From: Puffinus mauretanicus
Lineage: Eukaryota > Chordata > Aves > Procellariiformes > Procellariidae
DNA length: 64,000 nt
Direction of reading: 5' to 3'
NCBI GenBank assembly: GCA_023333565.1
Contig: JAJKFH010001480.1
Span: forward strand, 310,001 to 374,000
In this document: in pieces, positions 36,802 through 49,703 of the stretch
How the letters are laid out: each line of letters starts with the position of its first letter
Position numbering within the stretch: the first letter of the stretch is position 1
Notes under the pieces: model-generated
Told to the model about the DNA's origin: nothing
Databases searched by the model: none
The model's input: the letters and a program-made list of their open reading frames with translations, nothing else
Translations under genes and position numbers: made by a program

Positions 36802-39800
36802 CTATGAAACAGATGTAATAGCTGAGGAAAAAAAAGTATTGCTTTTCACCGCTTCTCTTTTTTCTTCTGTCTAGACTGATGTAGATGCCAAACTATATAA
36901 ATACAGACTCACTGATAGTATATTTGAATTAAGCCATTTTTTAACATCAGGAAAAAAATAAACCAAAATATATTCACTTTTTCTTAGGTAGAGATAATAG
37001 ACTTCGGCAAAGATTATATGGTAAAACTGTAAGGTTCCATGACTTAGTTCCACTTGGCATAGTGAGCTTTCCTCATTAACTCTACACTAATGAAATGCCA
37101 TCATCAGTGAAAAAACACAGACTGATAGGAATATTCTGAGATGCAATGGGAAAGGGGATAAGCAGGCTTGTGCATACCTGAAAGGCAAAGGAAGAAACAG
37201 TTGTTGGAGGTGCCAAATGAAGAGCCACTCAGTAGGGCCACAACACTTCTATACTACATACACACTGGTTTGTGTTGGATGGTTTTTTTTTTCCCTCTTC
37301 TTCTATGTGCTTCCCTGTAACTGCTTGGGAAAATGATTTCACAAAAAAATAGCTTTTTGAAAAAATTGGAAACATTTCAGTTGCCACTTTTTAAATATTT
37401 CTGTTTTTTAAAAAAGGTGATTGTCACTTGTGATATTCTTAAATATATGATATGTTGACAAATGAGCTTGTAGAAGCTTCTGTGCCATCAATAATCTCCT
37501 TTCATTCCCTAAAACATAAAAGGCTCAATGAAGAAGACACAAAAGTTAATGTTCTTAGGAAAAGAACATGACAAATGAAAGCTACACTGAAAATCCTGTT
37601 ACAAGGGCTTATCAGAGCCCTGCAGGCACGTTCTGATAATTCTTAATGGCACAACTAAAATATCTACCAGCCATAGGACTTCATCCTGCTCCTTTGCTGG
37701 AACTTACTGCCTCCAAATAGGAAAGGAAAGATGTAAACTTAAAATTGCTCATGAGCTCCTAGTGTTTACAGACTATTAAACTGAATGCAATGGACACGTA
37801 TGTCACTAATGTCAACCAGAAACCACTAAAAATCCACCAGCATCTTCACTTGCAACTCCACCAAGTGTTCTTCATTATTCAAGCACAAAATGAAAGGAAC
37901 AGGGTATTGTCACTTTGATCCATCAAGTTGTTTTTAAGATTTACAGACCAATAAATACCCAAAGTCTTACCTTTCAATGAAGGTTTTGGGGATTAGGATT
38001 GTAAATCATGATGAACAACATGTTTGGGAATTTTGAGATGTATCTAATGACTAGCTGAGATGATTTATATGCAAGACATCCTAGAATCAGACCTACACAG
38101 AAAACATTGCAGTTTGACTGAATCCATTTTAACCTGTCAGGCAAGAAATGACAATACACTCACTTCAAATGTCCCAGAAAAACTTATTTTCAGTAGCAAA
38201 ATTTAAAATCTGACAGTACTTGACTCATTCTTCACTCCAAGACTGGAGAATGTGAGTATGGAAATTCTGCTAGCAAGCTGTTTTCTGGACGGGTAGAACT
38301 TATCCCTAACCAAATGACATGGTTCATATGAAGGCATTTATGTTGATAAATCACATTTTCAATCAGCTCAGGCCTACAGTTTAATTATAGGATTTCTATC
38401 ATGTATACATGTTCTCTTACCACCGACGTAACCTTAAGAGAAGACAAGGTAGGTCAAAATCTTAGAAAAGTTTTGCACACAATCCATTATGACTTTGGGC
38501 TATCTGACATACACCAAATGGAGCAGCTGACATTTGTGCTTTAGAATTTATTGCATAATGAAGAATATGATTACCTTTATCACTTTCTTTTTCACAGAAA
38601 CACTGAAACACAGCTTCTGCTTCATGACTTCAGCTCTATGCCACTCAAATTAACATTTACTGATTTTTTTGTTGTTGTTGTTCCAGAAAAACTCTTACAG
38701 GACACAGAAAGAAACAGCAAAGGTACTTTATCCGTGTGCAGTAACCTTTACCCCTGAAAAACTCAGTGATACTACAATTGGTAAGAAACCATCTACATTG
38801 TCAATAGCTTTCATAGAGAACTTACCACTCCAGATATTCATTCATATGAGGAAGGAAGAGCTTGTGCAACTAACTAATGTATGTTACTGGAAAATATTAC
38901 CTAAGCACGAGATTATAATATCTGCAGCAGTTCAACAGATGTAATATGAAGTGTTGAAATTAAAACTAAGATTCAGTTCACCTTCAATTATCTATGGTGA
39001 TAGTGGCTTTGTATTAATCAAAGTGCATGAAAGAAAACAGGTATATTTCTATTTATTTTTATATTTATTATATAAGGCATTATTGCTTATAGCTCTGAAC
39101 AGACTACCTTTAGAGCGACAGGTGACCATCTTTTGAAAAACTGTTAGATGCCAGAGGTGCAAAAATTAGCTGCTATTAATATGAGGTTTCTTAGTGGAGC
39201 ATATATACATTTCAATCTCCTCATCTCGCTTTTGAAAACAAATGAAAGGAAGAAAAAATCAGGCCACAGTGCAAGTAAGACTTCAGGCTAAGTACTGATG
39301 GAGGGAGATGGTATATAGCACTGTAATGCTCATTCCATGGTGAAATTACACAATTTAGAAAGAAAAGAAAAAAAAAATCCTACTCTCATCAATTAAGTTT
39401 TAAGAAAAAATCAGTGTTATTTCCGTAACATTATATATAGCTATAAACTTGTGCAATTTTTTAAAATATCATCATTGCTAGATTTAGAAACAAACTGCAA
39501 AACGTGTTTTATGGACTGAGAAATTAGATTTTGCTTTATGAAATGTCATTCAAATGACGGTGGGCTTTTGCTCTTCAGATACCATTTGTGAAGAGGAAAA
39601 CATAAAGAAATATGAGTCCAATTCTAACTTTACCATAGTTCAAGACTATTAATCCATCTAATGGTGTCTTTTCATTATGAATGTAACTAGCTGGTACTTA
39701 ATTCAGGTATGTGCAAAACTGCCTATGTACAAATCTGTGTTGACTGTATTAAAGAAACCTATTAGAAAAAAGAAAAAAGCATCACAGGAAAAAGATACCC

Positions 39801-42800
39801 TGGCAGTTACCTGAACTAAAGCTGCTGTTTCTAAAAATTAAGTAGTTCAGCTTTGTAAATCTCTAGGATTAGAGATTAGTGCTATCATTACTAATCATCA
39901 GTGGCCGGTGAACAGGAAATTTAAAAAATGCCCGTTTTTTGCAGAAGAGTTCATGATGATGAAAGACATTCCCTATGAGAAGCATTTTGTTAGTGTACAG
40001 AAAGCAAGTGCTGTTATAATTGGGAAGATTTCCTTAAATATTAGTCATAATGTGTCAAGGAACCATGGATATGGCATTAGGTGACAGTGTACAAGTCAGA
40101 CTAAAAAAAAGGTATTACTCATCGGATTTGTGGGTGCCATATAGGAATGAGATTACAGACCATGAAAGAAAGACAATGGAGAGTTTCAACCCATAGGAAA
40201 AACAAGTAGCTCACCTTCAAGAGAACTAACAAAAGGGTAAGAAAATAATGTAATATTGACAGTACTAACTTCTGAAAAGGTGCAATCTATGCTAGCATCT
40301 TAAACACGAAAAGGCAAATAGGGTAATAAATTGGAATGCATATTATGTATTCATTGTTCTATGACAGGTTTTTTCTGTGATGTCTTTATTCTACACAAAT
40401 CTTCTAGACATCTGCTATAAAATGCTTGATCACTTATTAATGGTCAGATTGTAAGAGAGAGAAAGAGAGAATATAAATGAATGAATGAAGAAACAAACAC
40501 AGAACTAGAGGTACCAAAGACCTGCAGAAACAAACTGAAGAAAACTAACACTTATGCCTTGGTCTGAATGAAGTTCTTGCTCTGTAAAAAACCAGTACTT
40601 AGAGGCATATCAATTAAATGTGTGGTCCTCATGGAGTCCATAAAGGCAGAAGTGCAATTAGCCCAGAAACTAAGAGAAACACTGCTCTCTGTATGAGACA
40701 GACATGTACAGACTGGTCTGAAGTAGCTGGACAAGGACCAGAAGGGTATGAGCAAGATTAATCAGAAAAAGAGAAAGAACACTTGTCTGTGTATGTATAT
40801 ATTTATTTGCTTGTGTGGTAGAAGGAGAAGGGAGCTGTAATAATGGGAGTTAAGGAAATGAATTTGGAAAAGAAGATTCTGAATGTACTTACAGAAGACA
40901 AGGGATGAATGGATGACTCCATTGGTGAGAGAGCCGGTAACAGAGCATAGAAGAGAACAAGCAGACAACCAGAGTTAAAGGAGAAGGAGATGCATCTGGT
41001 TCCCTTCAAACAGACCTCCCAGAAGGAAACTTCCCTATACCATTTTATCCACCAATTTTTATAACACCTTCTCTCTTTCAGTATCCTTTCTTCCCTGAAA
41101 GGTTCTTACCTGTCACCAAGTTGTCAGTGTGTTTAAATCGGTAACAACTAGGTTATAAACGAAATTGGAGAAAGGATCTACTCAAGGTTACTTCCCCCCA
41201 AAAAAACTTCAGCTGCGCACTATGCCTTCTCTCCCTGTCCTTTCTCTTTTGAGCATTTCTTCTCCATTGTGTTCTAACTGAGCAAACTTCCTTACATAAA
41301 ACCACCTGAAATCCCTCTTCAGGCCATGGACTTAACATGACCCTCTGGCTTTTATAATTTATTTACTCTTCCTTCTTCCATTTTTCTCTTACATTGTCTG
41401 CAAATTTAGATTATTAAATGTAGCAGGGAGTGTTTCCTGCTGCGAATCTAATAATGTCTATCACAGTAGGACATCCAATTGGAGAAACCTCAGATAGCTC
41501 ATTTCACTAAGATGCATCCAACTCCAAAGCAAGTGTGGCACAGTGGACATATGGCACCCAACAAGAAGAAAAAATAAAGGGGTGGTAGAACCTGCTAAAT
41601 AACATGTTCAGGGCAGAAGTTAACTCCTTTCTGCCAAACTGTGACTCATATGTCCTATTTGCCTCCCCAGCAAAATCCTTCCTGCCTCTTGCCAGACCTT
41701 TTTGTCCAAAGACTCCTATCTCTGAGTACTGTTTACTAACCATCCCTTTGCAAGACACTTCCTACTGTCTTTATAAAGAACTCTACTCTCTCCAGTGCCA
41801 CTTAATTGTCCTACAGGACAGCACTGACTGCAACATAGAAGTAGGTATCTTTTCAGCACTGTAAGCAAAACTCAGTTTTGTTTCTTCAGGGATGCCGGCA
41901 CCTGTCCTTGGAATGGAAAACTGTGGGGAAGGAGTGAAAATTGGGAAACAGCCTTGGAGAGTGTCAGGAATGGAAATCCCCCAGCATCTGAGAGGTAGAG
42001 TAGCCACTTCTCCAGTGCTAACCAATGTTAGTCCTTTTGCTTCTCCTGAAATGGCAGGCTCCATTGATAAGACAGTGGCATAAGCCAGGATGCAACAACC
42101 ACCCACCCATTTTGCCATCCTCTGACTATCCCTGTTCACCCTCTTCAAACACTAGCCTGCCTCCTCTCCAACTATCTACGCTGCCTACTTGTAAAGCTAT
42201 AAAAAGCTGGAGCAAAAATGTGTCCTTCCAGAGCTGGAAAGAACACAATACTTTGAGAATCCTGTCTCCCTTTTTAATGAGTCTTAATTTGCATAAGTCC
42301 TCATTCTGATATCAGAGAAGCCTCATCCTATTTCATGACTTGCAATTTCATGCCATCAGCACGGCATCAGTTCTAAGCTTTTCAATTTCTGCCAATAAAC
42401 TCCTTTCTTCTTCTTGTTTCTTTCATATAACTTATTCAAATGGTTCTTTGACACTCTGTCTTCCAATAACTTCCCACACCTTCATAATTTGCCTTTGAAT
42501 GATACCCCTAAAAGATGATGTTTCTGTGTGGGAGTTTTGTTGTGTCTGGGATGACTGTTCTCATCAAACCTCACATGCTCTAGAGAAGTTGGAGTCAACA
42601 GTACTTTGGAACAGGGGGATCCCTTCAGCAAGGCGGCTCTGAAGGAAAGAGCCAGCCAAGGACAATTTCCCTTAGCTGAGATCTTCAGATGGATTTCACA
42701 GGGTACCAAGAAATGGAAGCCAATTAAAGGTTAAGGAAAGAGAGAAACAATACTTTTTTTAAACCTGAGAATATGTTTGTTTACAGTTCAAGTCAAAGTA

Positions 42801-42871
42801 CAAGCCAATGTTGATGTTCTGTGGACTGATTTGCTGCTCTCTATTCTTTTCATTGTATAAAAAGCATTTTC

Positions 42872-42895
42872 TTTTTTTTTTTTTTTTTTTTTTTT
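42872..42895. repeat. T24 homopolymer
   Basis: 24 consecutive T on the plus strand, the longest homopolymer in the window. No LINE or SINE body ends at it that I can recognise. Confidence 0.95.
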
Positions 42896-45800
42896 ATTTT
42901 AGAGCTGCAGCATTTTTTAAGTTCTTTTTGTACTCTAGGCACACTTAATTTGCCAAACTGTAACTTACAAACTGTGATGGAGGAGTGGGAATGAGAGACA
43001 GTCTCCTCCCCGCCCTCCATACACACCCTCAGTCTCTCACTGGACATATTCCAAAATGCTTTTTGTATGAAAATCAACTTTGTTCTCAAATTTTGGCAGG
43101 TCTGTACATTTCTAATAGTTAAAAAGGAAGAAAACAATAGTAAATCAAACTTAAAGGGGTACAGTTAACAGCAAATACGTACTGCCACCATGGCAAGTAT
43201 TGAATTTTATAATTGGGTTCTTTTATTTTCATAATTTAATGTGTTCAGATGTTTCATGCATTTTGTTAACTTTTTTTTCCACAGAGAGCTGTTTCTGTTT
43301 AGTGGTTTGAGTATATAGATAACTTTGTTCTGTAGAAAACTGAGGCTATCACTTTCCCACACTTTTCGTTAAGCTTATTTTTCTGAAGATATTAAATGAT
43401 GTACTATGCCTCTCAGAGAATCACCCAGTTGATAATTTTGGCACAAGGTTACTTATAACAGTATTTGTGAGACTCTTCAAGAACTGCATTTATCTAGCAT
43501 AAACCCAGACATATATAAAAAGCAAATTAACCCAGCAATGTGCAATCAAATTTAAAAGAAGCAAACCCTGAATTTTAGGGAACGTGGCCCCTACCAACTT
43601 CCAAGCCTATTATATCTATGAAGTTTACAAAAAAACCAGAGTTACAGGTACAGGCCCGGATGTATCATTAGAAACTGCTTCCTCCTTTTCCAAATACATA
43701 CTGGAATCGGCTGTATATCTGATATGCCCTAACTAAAAAATACACGTGAGGAAAAGAGGCCAAGGTGCTCGCAGTTTCCATTACTATTGCTGGAGCTAAG
43801 CTTTCGCTGGCATCATTCCAATGTTGTTTGTGCTTATGCTTGTCTGATTTGCAGATGTTTCCCACACTTCAATTTCTGTAGCATGTGTGGTGGCTTTATT
43901 AAATCCTATTCAAATTATGTAGCACACAATTGCGTAGCTGTAGAACAAAACTTCATTTAGTCAATGCACAAGTAAGGCCTACACGTGCATGTATTTCTGG
44001 AAGTGAACTTGAAAAAGAAAACTAGTCCTTGATTTTCTAGGAGTAAAATGGAGGATGTCGATGTAAAATAACGTTATCAGTAATAAAGGAATTGTGAACC
44101 TCTGGACACAGCCAGAGGCAGAGTAAGTTGGGGGTCAGACACCTAGATCTGCAGTTGCCAGGGTTTTGGAACTTGTTCTACCACAGAGCCTGCAAGTCCT
44201 AACCAGGGCCTCAACTTACTTGTGCTTAGCTTTGCACCGCAAGTCTGTACTCTGGTTACTGTGTTCCCATCTGGTATTCCAGGTCACTTGTGTGTAGTAC
44301 TGCTTGCACCAGCTAGCTTGACAGAATAACTAAAACCGCATTAGGCTGAGGCTTTCAGTGATAACCTCTTCTGTTTGCAGCTATGCAAGCTGCAGAGCTT
44401 ATCAACAGACATCTCCAGCTGCTCAACACCGTGTCCCTGTCAGAGGTTACTGGGTTACTGACTCTGCCCATCCCCTACTTCAACAGTTCAATGTGAACAT
44501 ACTATCTAAATTTTTCTGTCATTCAAACATACATAAACAGCTGAACTGGCCCATTCTCAGTGGCAGAAGCACTGCAGATGCTCCTCTGAAGGCCGATGTT
44601 GCTATACGGCTATCCTTTGGGAGGTGAAAAATGAAGAGATTGCATTTCTTCTTAGCCTTCTGTTAATGGTACTGTAACCAGAACCATTAGGCAGAGTCAC
44701 AGGGACTAAAAAACTGATGATCTGCAGTAGCTGACATCTCTGTTTTTTTAAATAAGCTCAAATTCTTAGAAATTTTTTGCAGTGAAAAACTAAGAAACTG
44801 AAGTGAGAAGAGAGACTTCTCATGCAGTTTCAATTTTCATTTTGGATTTTCAGCATCCAGTGTAGTATAGTTAAATATGTTTATGCATTAATTTTCTGCT
44901 CTGTTTCCAGATCTGCAGAAAAATCAAGCCAAAGTCAGAAACCCTGAACTATTTTCCCACAACTTCTCATGCCAAGTCCTAAAATATACAATCTAATTCT
45001 TTCACCAATTGTTGCAAATTGACCAATATACTGAGTTTATTTTCTTAGCAGAATTTATCTTTGTTCATCAGGAAGATCCAAACATATGAGGCCTTCATCC
45101 TTGGCCTGCCTAAAGCTCAGGGATGATCACAGTTTGGCCACACTACTACTATGTCTTATCAAAATAACTTTTGCGTTCTTGCTCAATCACTGAGTTTCCC
45201 CAAGGACTAAACACTTCTACCACTGTTTGTACTTAAGTAAACAGTAACAAGTGGCCTGTTGTAGTCTGTACTACCTTTGCTTTTGCTGTTCCAGAGGAGG
45301 GACGGTAAAAATGATTAACTGTTTCCAGCCCTCCAGTACTTAAGCCTCTCACTCATGTTTCCCTGTCTTAACACCACCCAGACTAAAATTCAGTAAGCTA
45401 GATAGCTTTATCCACATAGGACTGTGGTGCTCACTTGCAACTTGTCAGCATGAAAAGAATTACACACAGCTTAAAATATAAATCATCCACAGATCACATA
45501 AACAAATTACTTCTTTTGCTGTTTAATATAAACAGTTGTGAGAATTTGCTTTCTTCCGATTCATTTATAGCAAGTCCGTTGCAGCTGAAAGAAGCTTTAA
45601 AAATAATCATTTGTCTCCCACAGAACAAAATAACACATTAACTGTAAAATCTCTGAACTTAAAAAAAAGTACCTATCGCAGAAAAGTACTTTTGTTCGAC
45701 AGACTTCAAGAGTTCAAGATTTAAAAATATAGGAACATATAAACAAAATACAGACTCTGATAAAATGCAAACTTGTGGAAAATCTCCCTAAGTCAAATCT

Positions 45801-47309
45801 GTAGAAACACATATTATTGTTTAATTACTCTATATACTTCATTGCTGCTTGTCAGCAATAATGACTATAAAATGTATAGCTGCAAGGTGAAATTGTAGCT
45901 GATGCACTCTATTTTTACATATTACCTCCTCCAATTCTTTCATTAAAAACATTACTGTTTATAAAATAGTCTGAAAACGAGTTATAATTTACAAATACAG
46001 GATGGTACTTTCCAAATCAAACAGCATGGACCTAGCTTTACTCCCACTGACTTCTTTGCGAGTAGCATTAGGCCAATATTAAGTACCTTCAAATTTCTAA
46101 AGACCAAATTATGCATCTATAAGTAATCAATACTAGGATTTTAGAGAATGTAAAGACGTTAAGTACACAGTATTTAAAGAGATTAAAATAAAAGTATTTT
46201 TTTATTTCTCTGAGTATTTGCAAATTGTTTTCAGACCTCTCAGTATCAAGATAGCAATCAAGCAAGGTTTTGTTGGTGTTAGGTCTCCTGGCCAGTGAGT
46301 GCCTGCACTATATAACTGCCTCATCTGCTTTTATTGCTCCCTTGATGGAATTCAGACTCTGTGGGAAGGGAAAGGAGGGATCCAGTTCCAACCAGCAGCA
46401 AAACCACAGATAGGGATCAATCAGACCCAGGAAAATGGTGGAACGCTGCTCCAGTCTTCTCGGCTGCCTCCACCTTCCCTTTCCCCTCTACCGTTCACTG
46501 AAAGCATGCCTTTTTCAGTCATCCTCTGCTTCCATGCAGTATCACGCATTCTCAGCTTGTTAACTTTCCTGACATCCCAGTTCCTACAATCACCATTTCT
46601 GTGAAGTATTAACTTGTGCCTTCCTGCCTCCAAACACCACCAATCCCTCCCCATGGCTCAGATTTTCTACACCAGTCTCTGAAGAGTACTTGAAGAATAC
46701 CACGACATATAAAGCTGACAAGCATTAGGTTACTCTGACATCCCCTGCCCCGCTTCTGCATTTTTTGAAATTAAAATTACTTCTTCAGAAGGCACTTGGA
46801 AAAATATTCAGCCCTCAGCTGTACTTTGGTGCAAGACAATGCAATTAGGTTTTAAAATACTTGTTCAGATTTCACTAGTTAGCTTTTTGTGAACAAGCAG
46901 GGTCTCCAGATAAAAAGTCTTATGTCTAAGATAGATGTTATATACAACAACCCATACTTGGACAGACTGTGGAGGACGACGTCTTCACACCAGACCCAGC
47001 AAAAAAAATTAGCCTCATTGAAAATAGTATGGTATAACAGACTGACACATCTGCAGCCCATTAGGCAATTTGACAGGTAGAACTGGCTGCTGTACTTCAC
47101 AGGAGACAAAACAATAAAAAAAAAAAAAAGTCTACATTTCTTGTCTACGAGGTCTGTTGACTTTGCCTGCTTTTGGGGCAGAGCAATAGCTGTACAGGTC
47201 TCTGTACAGATGCCACTCAGATGCACTCCTGCATCTATAACAGGATTCTGTACATATTTGAACATACTAAGGAGGTTATTTTTCTTCAGATAAAGTCTAT
47301 ATTGTATGG

Positions 47310-49626
47310 ACTATAACTTTCCGGACGTCTGCTGGAAATACAACACAGCAGAGAGGAAACAGTCAAGGAGGTTCCTGGAGTGTGTGGAAGAGAACTTCCT
47401 GGCACAGCTGGTAAGTGAGTCTACCAGGGGAGGTGCCTCGCTCTTGTTTACAGAGAAAGACTGGTGGGAGATGTGGTGGTCAGCGGCTGTCTTGGGCTTA
47501 GCGACCATGAAATGATAGAATTCTTGATTCTTGGTAAAGGAGAGGGGCCAGCAAAACTGCTACCATGGACTTCTGGAGGGCAGACTTTGGCCTGGTTGAG
47601 AGAGTCCCTTGGGAGACAGTCCTGAAGGGCAAAGGGGTCCAGGAAGGCTGGACGTTCTTCAAGAAGGAAGTCTTAAAGGCACAGGAGCAGGCTGTCCCCA
47701 TGTGCCGTAAGAAGAACGGGCAGGGAAGACAACTGGCCTGGCTGAACGCAGAGCTCTTGCTGGGACTCAGGAAAAAAAGGAGAGTTTATTACTTGTGGAA
47801 TAAGGGGCAGTACAGGGATCTCGTTAGGTTATGCAGAGAGGAAATGAGAAAGGCAAAAGCCCAGCTAGAAGACAATCTGGCCACTGTTGTAAGAGACAAC
47901 AAAAAATGTTTTTACAAATATATTAATGACAAAAAGAGAGCCAAAGAGAATCTCCATGCTTTATTGGATGCGGGGGGGAACATTGCCACCGAGGACGAGG
48001 AAAAGGCTGCGGTACTAAATGCCTTCTTTGCCTCAGTCTTTAATAGTCAGACCAGTTACCCTCAGGGTAACTTCAGGTATCCTTCAGCCCCCTGAGCTGG
48101 AAGACAGGGACTGCGAGCAGGATAAACCCCCCATAATCCAAGAGGAAGCAGTTAATGACCTGCTATGCCACCTGGATGCTCACAAGTCTATGGGGTCAGA
48201 TGGGATCCCCCCGAGGGTACTGAGGGAGCTGGCGGAGGAGCTTGCCAAGCCACTCTCCATCATTTACCAGCAGCCCTGGTTAACTGGGGAGGTCCCGGAT
48301 GACTGGAGGCTTGCCAATGTGACGCCCATCTACAAGAAGGGCCGGAAGGAGGATTCAGGGAACTACAGGCCAGTTAGCGTGACCTCGGTGCCAGGGAAGA
48401 TTATGGAGCGGTTCGTCTTGAGGGCGCTCATGAGCCATGTCTGGGACAACCAGGGGATCAGGCCCAGCCAGCACGGGTTCATGGAAGACAGGTCCTGCTT
48501 GACCAACCTGATCTCCTTCTATGACCAGATGACCTGCCTAGTGGGTGAGGGAAGGGCTGTGGATGTGGTCTACCTGGACTTCAGTAAAGCCTTTGACACT
48601 GTCTCCCACAGCATTCTCCTAGAGAAGCTGGCGGCTCAGGGCTTAGACAGGTGCACTCTTCGCTGGGTAAAAAACTGGCTGGACGGCCAAGCCCAGAGAC
48701 TTGTGGTGAACGGAGTTAAATCCAGTTGGCGGCCGGTCACGAGCGGTGTTCCCCAGGGCTCAGTACTGGGGCCGGTCCTGTTCAATGATCTGGATGAGGG
48801 GATCGAGTGATCCCTCAGTAAGTTTGCAGACGACACCAAGCTGGGCGGGAGTGTTGATCTGCTCGAGGGTAGGAAGGCTCTGCAGAGGGACCTGGACAGG
48901 CTGGATCGATGGGCTGAGGCCAATTGTATGAGGTTCAACAAGGCCAAGTGCCGGGTCCTGCACTTCGGCCACAACAACCCCAGGCAACGCTACAGGCTCG
49001 GGCAAGAGCGGCTGGAAAGCTGCCCAGAGGAAAAGGACCTGGGGGTGCTGGCTGACAGCTGGCTGAACATGAGCCGGCAGTGTGCTCAGGTGGCCAAGAA
49101 AGCCAATGGCATCCTGGCCTGTATCAGAACTAGTGTGGCCAGCAGGAGTAAGGAGGTGATCATGCCCCTGTACTCGGCACTGGTGAGGCCGCACCTCGAA
49201 TACTGTGTTCAGTTTTGGGCCCCTCACTACAAGAAGGACATGGAGGTGCTGGAGCGTGTTCAGACAAGGGCAATGAAGCTGGTGAAGGGTCTGGAGCACA
49301 AGTCTTATGAGGAGCAGCTGGGGGAACTGGGACTCTTTAGTCTGGAGAAGAGGAGGCTGAGGGGAGACCTCATCGCGCTCTACAACTACCTGGAAGGAGG
49401 TTGTAGCGAGGTGGGTGTTGGTCTCTTCTCCCAAGTAACTAGTGATAGGACGAGAGGAAATGCCCTCAAGTTGCGCCAAGGGAGGTTTAGATTGGACATT
49501 AGGAGAAATTTCTTTACTGAAAGAGTGGTCAAACATTGGAACAGGCTGCCCAGGGAAGTGGTTGAGTCACCATCCCTGGAAGTATTTAAAAGATGTGTAG
49601 ATGAGACGCTTAGGGACATGGCTTAG
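47310..49626 (+). pseudogene. CR1 ORF2 (endonuclease C-term and RT), disrupted
   Basis: Coding remnant of the 2.4 kb CR1. Three frame segments can be read. An endonuclease tail lies at 47310-47515. The connector at 47565-48095 includes FWRADFGLVERVPWE, KKEVLKAQEQAVP and RRVYYLWNKGQYRDL. The reverse transcriptase, from about 48019 on, includes [55 protein letters not shown] and [15 protein letters not shown]. About four residues are missing between LFN and DLDEG. A TGA at 48808-48810 then stops translation before the catalytic FADD box (48823-48834), which is itself intact. The same frame continues to the normal stop at 49624-49626 ([19 protein letters not shown]). It cannot make an active protein. 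Confidence 0.9.
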
Positions 49627-49703
49627 TGGGCATGGTGGTGTTGGGTTGACGGTTGGACTCGATCTTAGAGGTCTTTTCCAACCTTAATGATTCTATGATT
49701 CTA
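47310..49703 (+). mobile_element. CR1 LINE, 2.4 kb, 5'-truncated
   Basis: Longest CR1 in the window, in plus orientation and hence antisense to VPS13B. It starts in the C-terminal part of the endonuclease (NFPDVCWKYNTAERKQSRRF), includes the whole reverse transcriptase, and ends with the 3' UTR GTTGACGGTTGGACTCGATC and two ATTCTATG-type units. TATGG occurs immediately before (47305-47309) and after (49704-49708), a possible 5-bp target duplication. CR1 itself can carry ATGG near this point, so that call is tentative. It sits in the 16.8 kb intron between the 53647 and 36801 exons. Confidence 0.92.

Noticed and set aside
41783..42148. 121-codon minus-strand open frame overlapping plus-strand frames
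   Set aside because: The patch is slightly GC-rich, which lengthens frames on both strands. The peptide resembles nothing I know.
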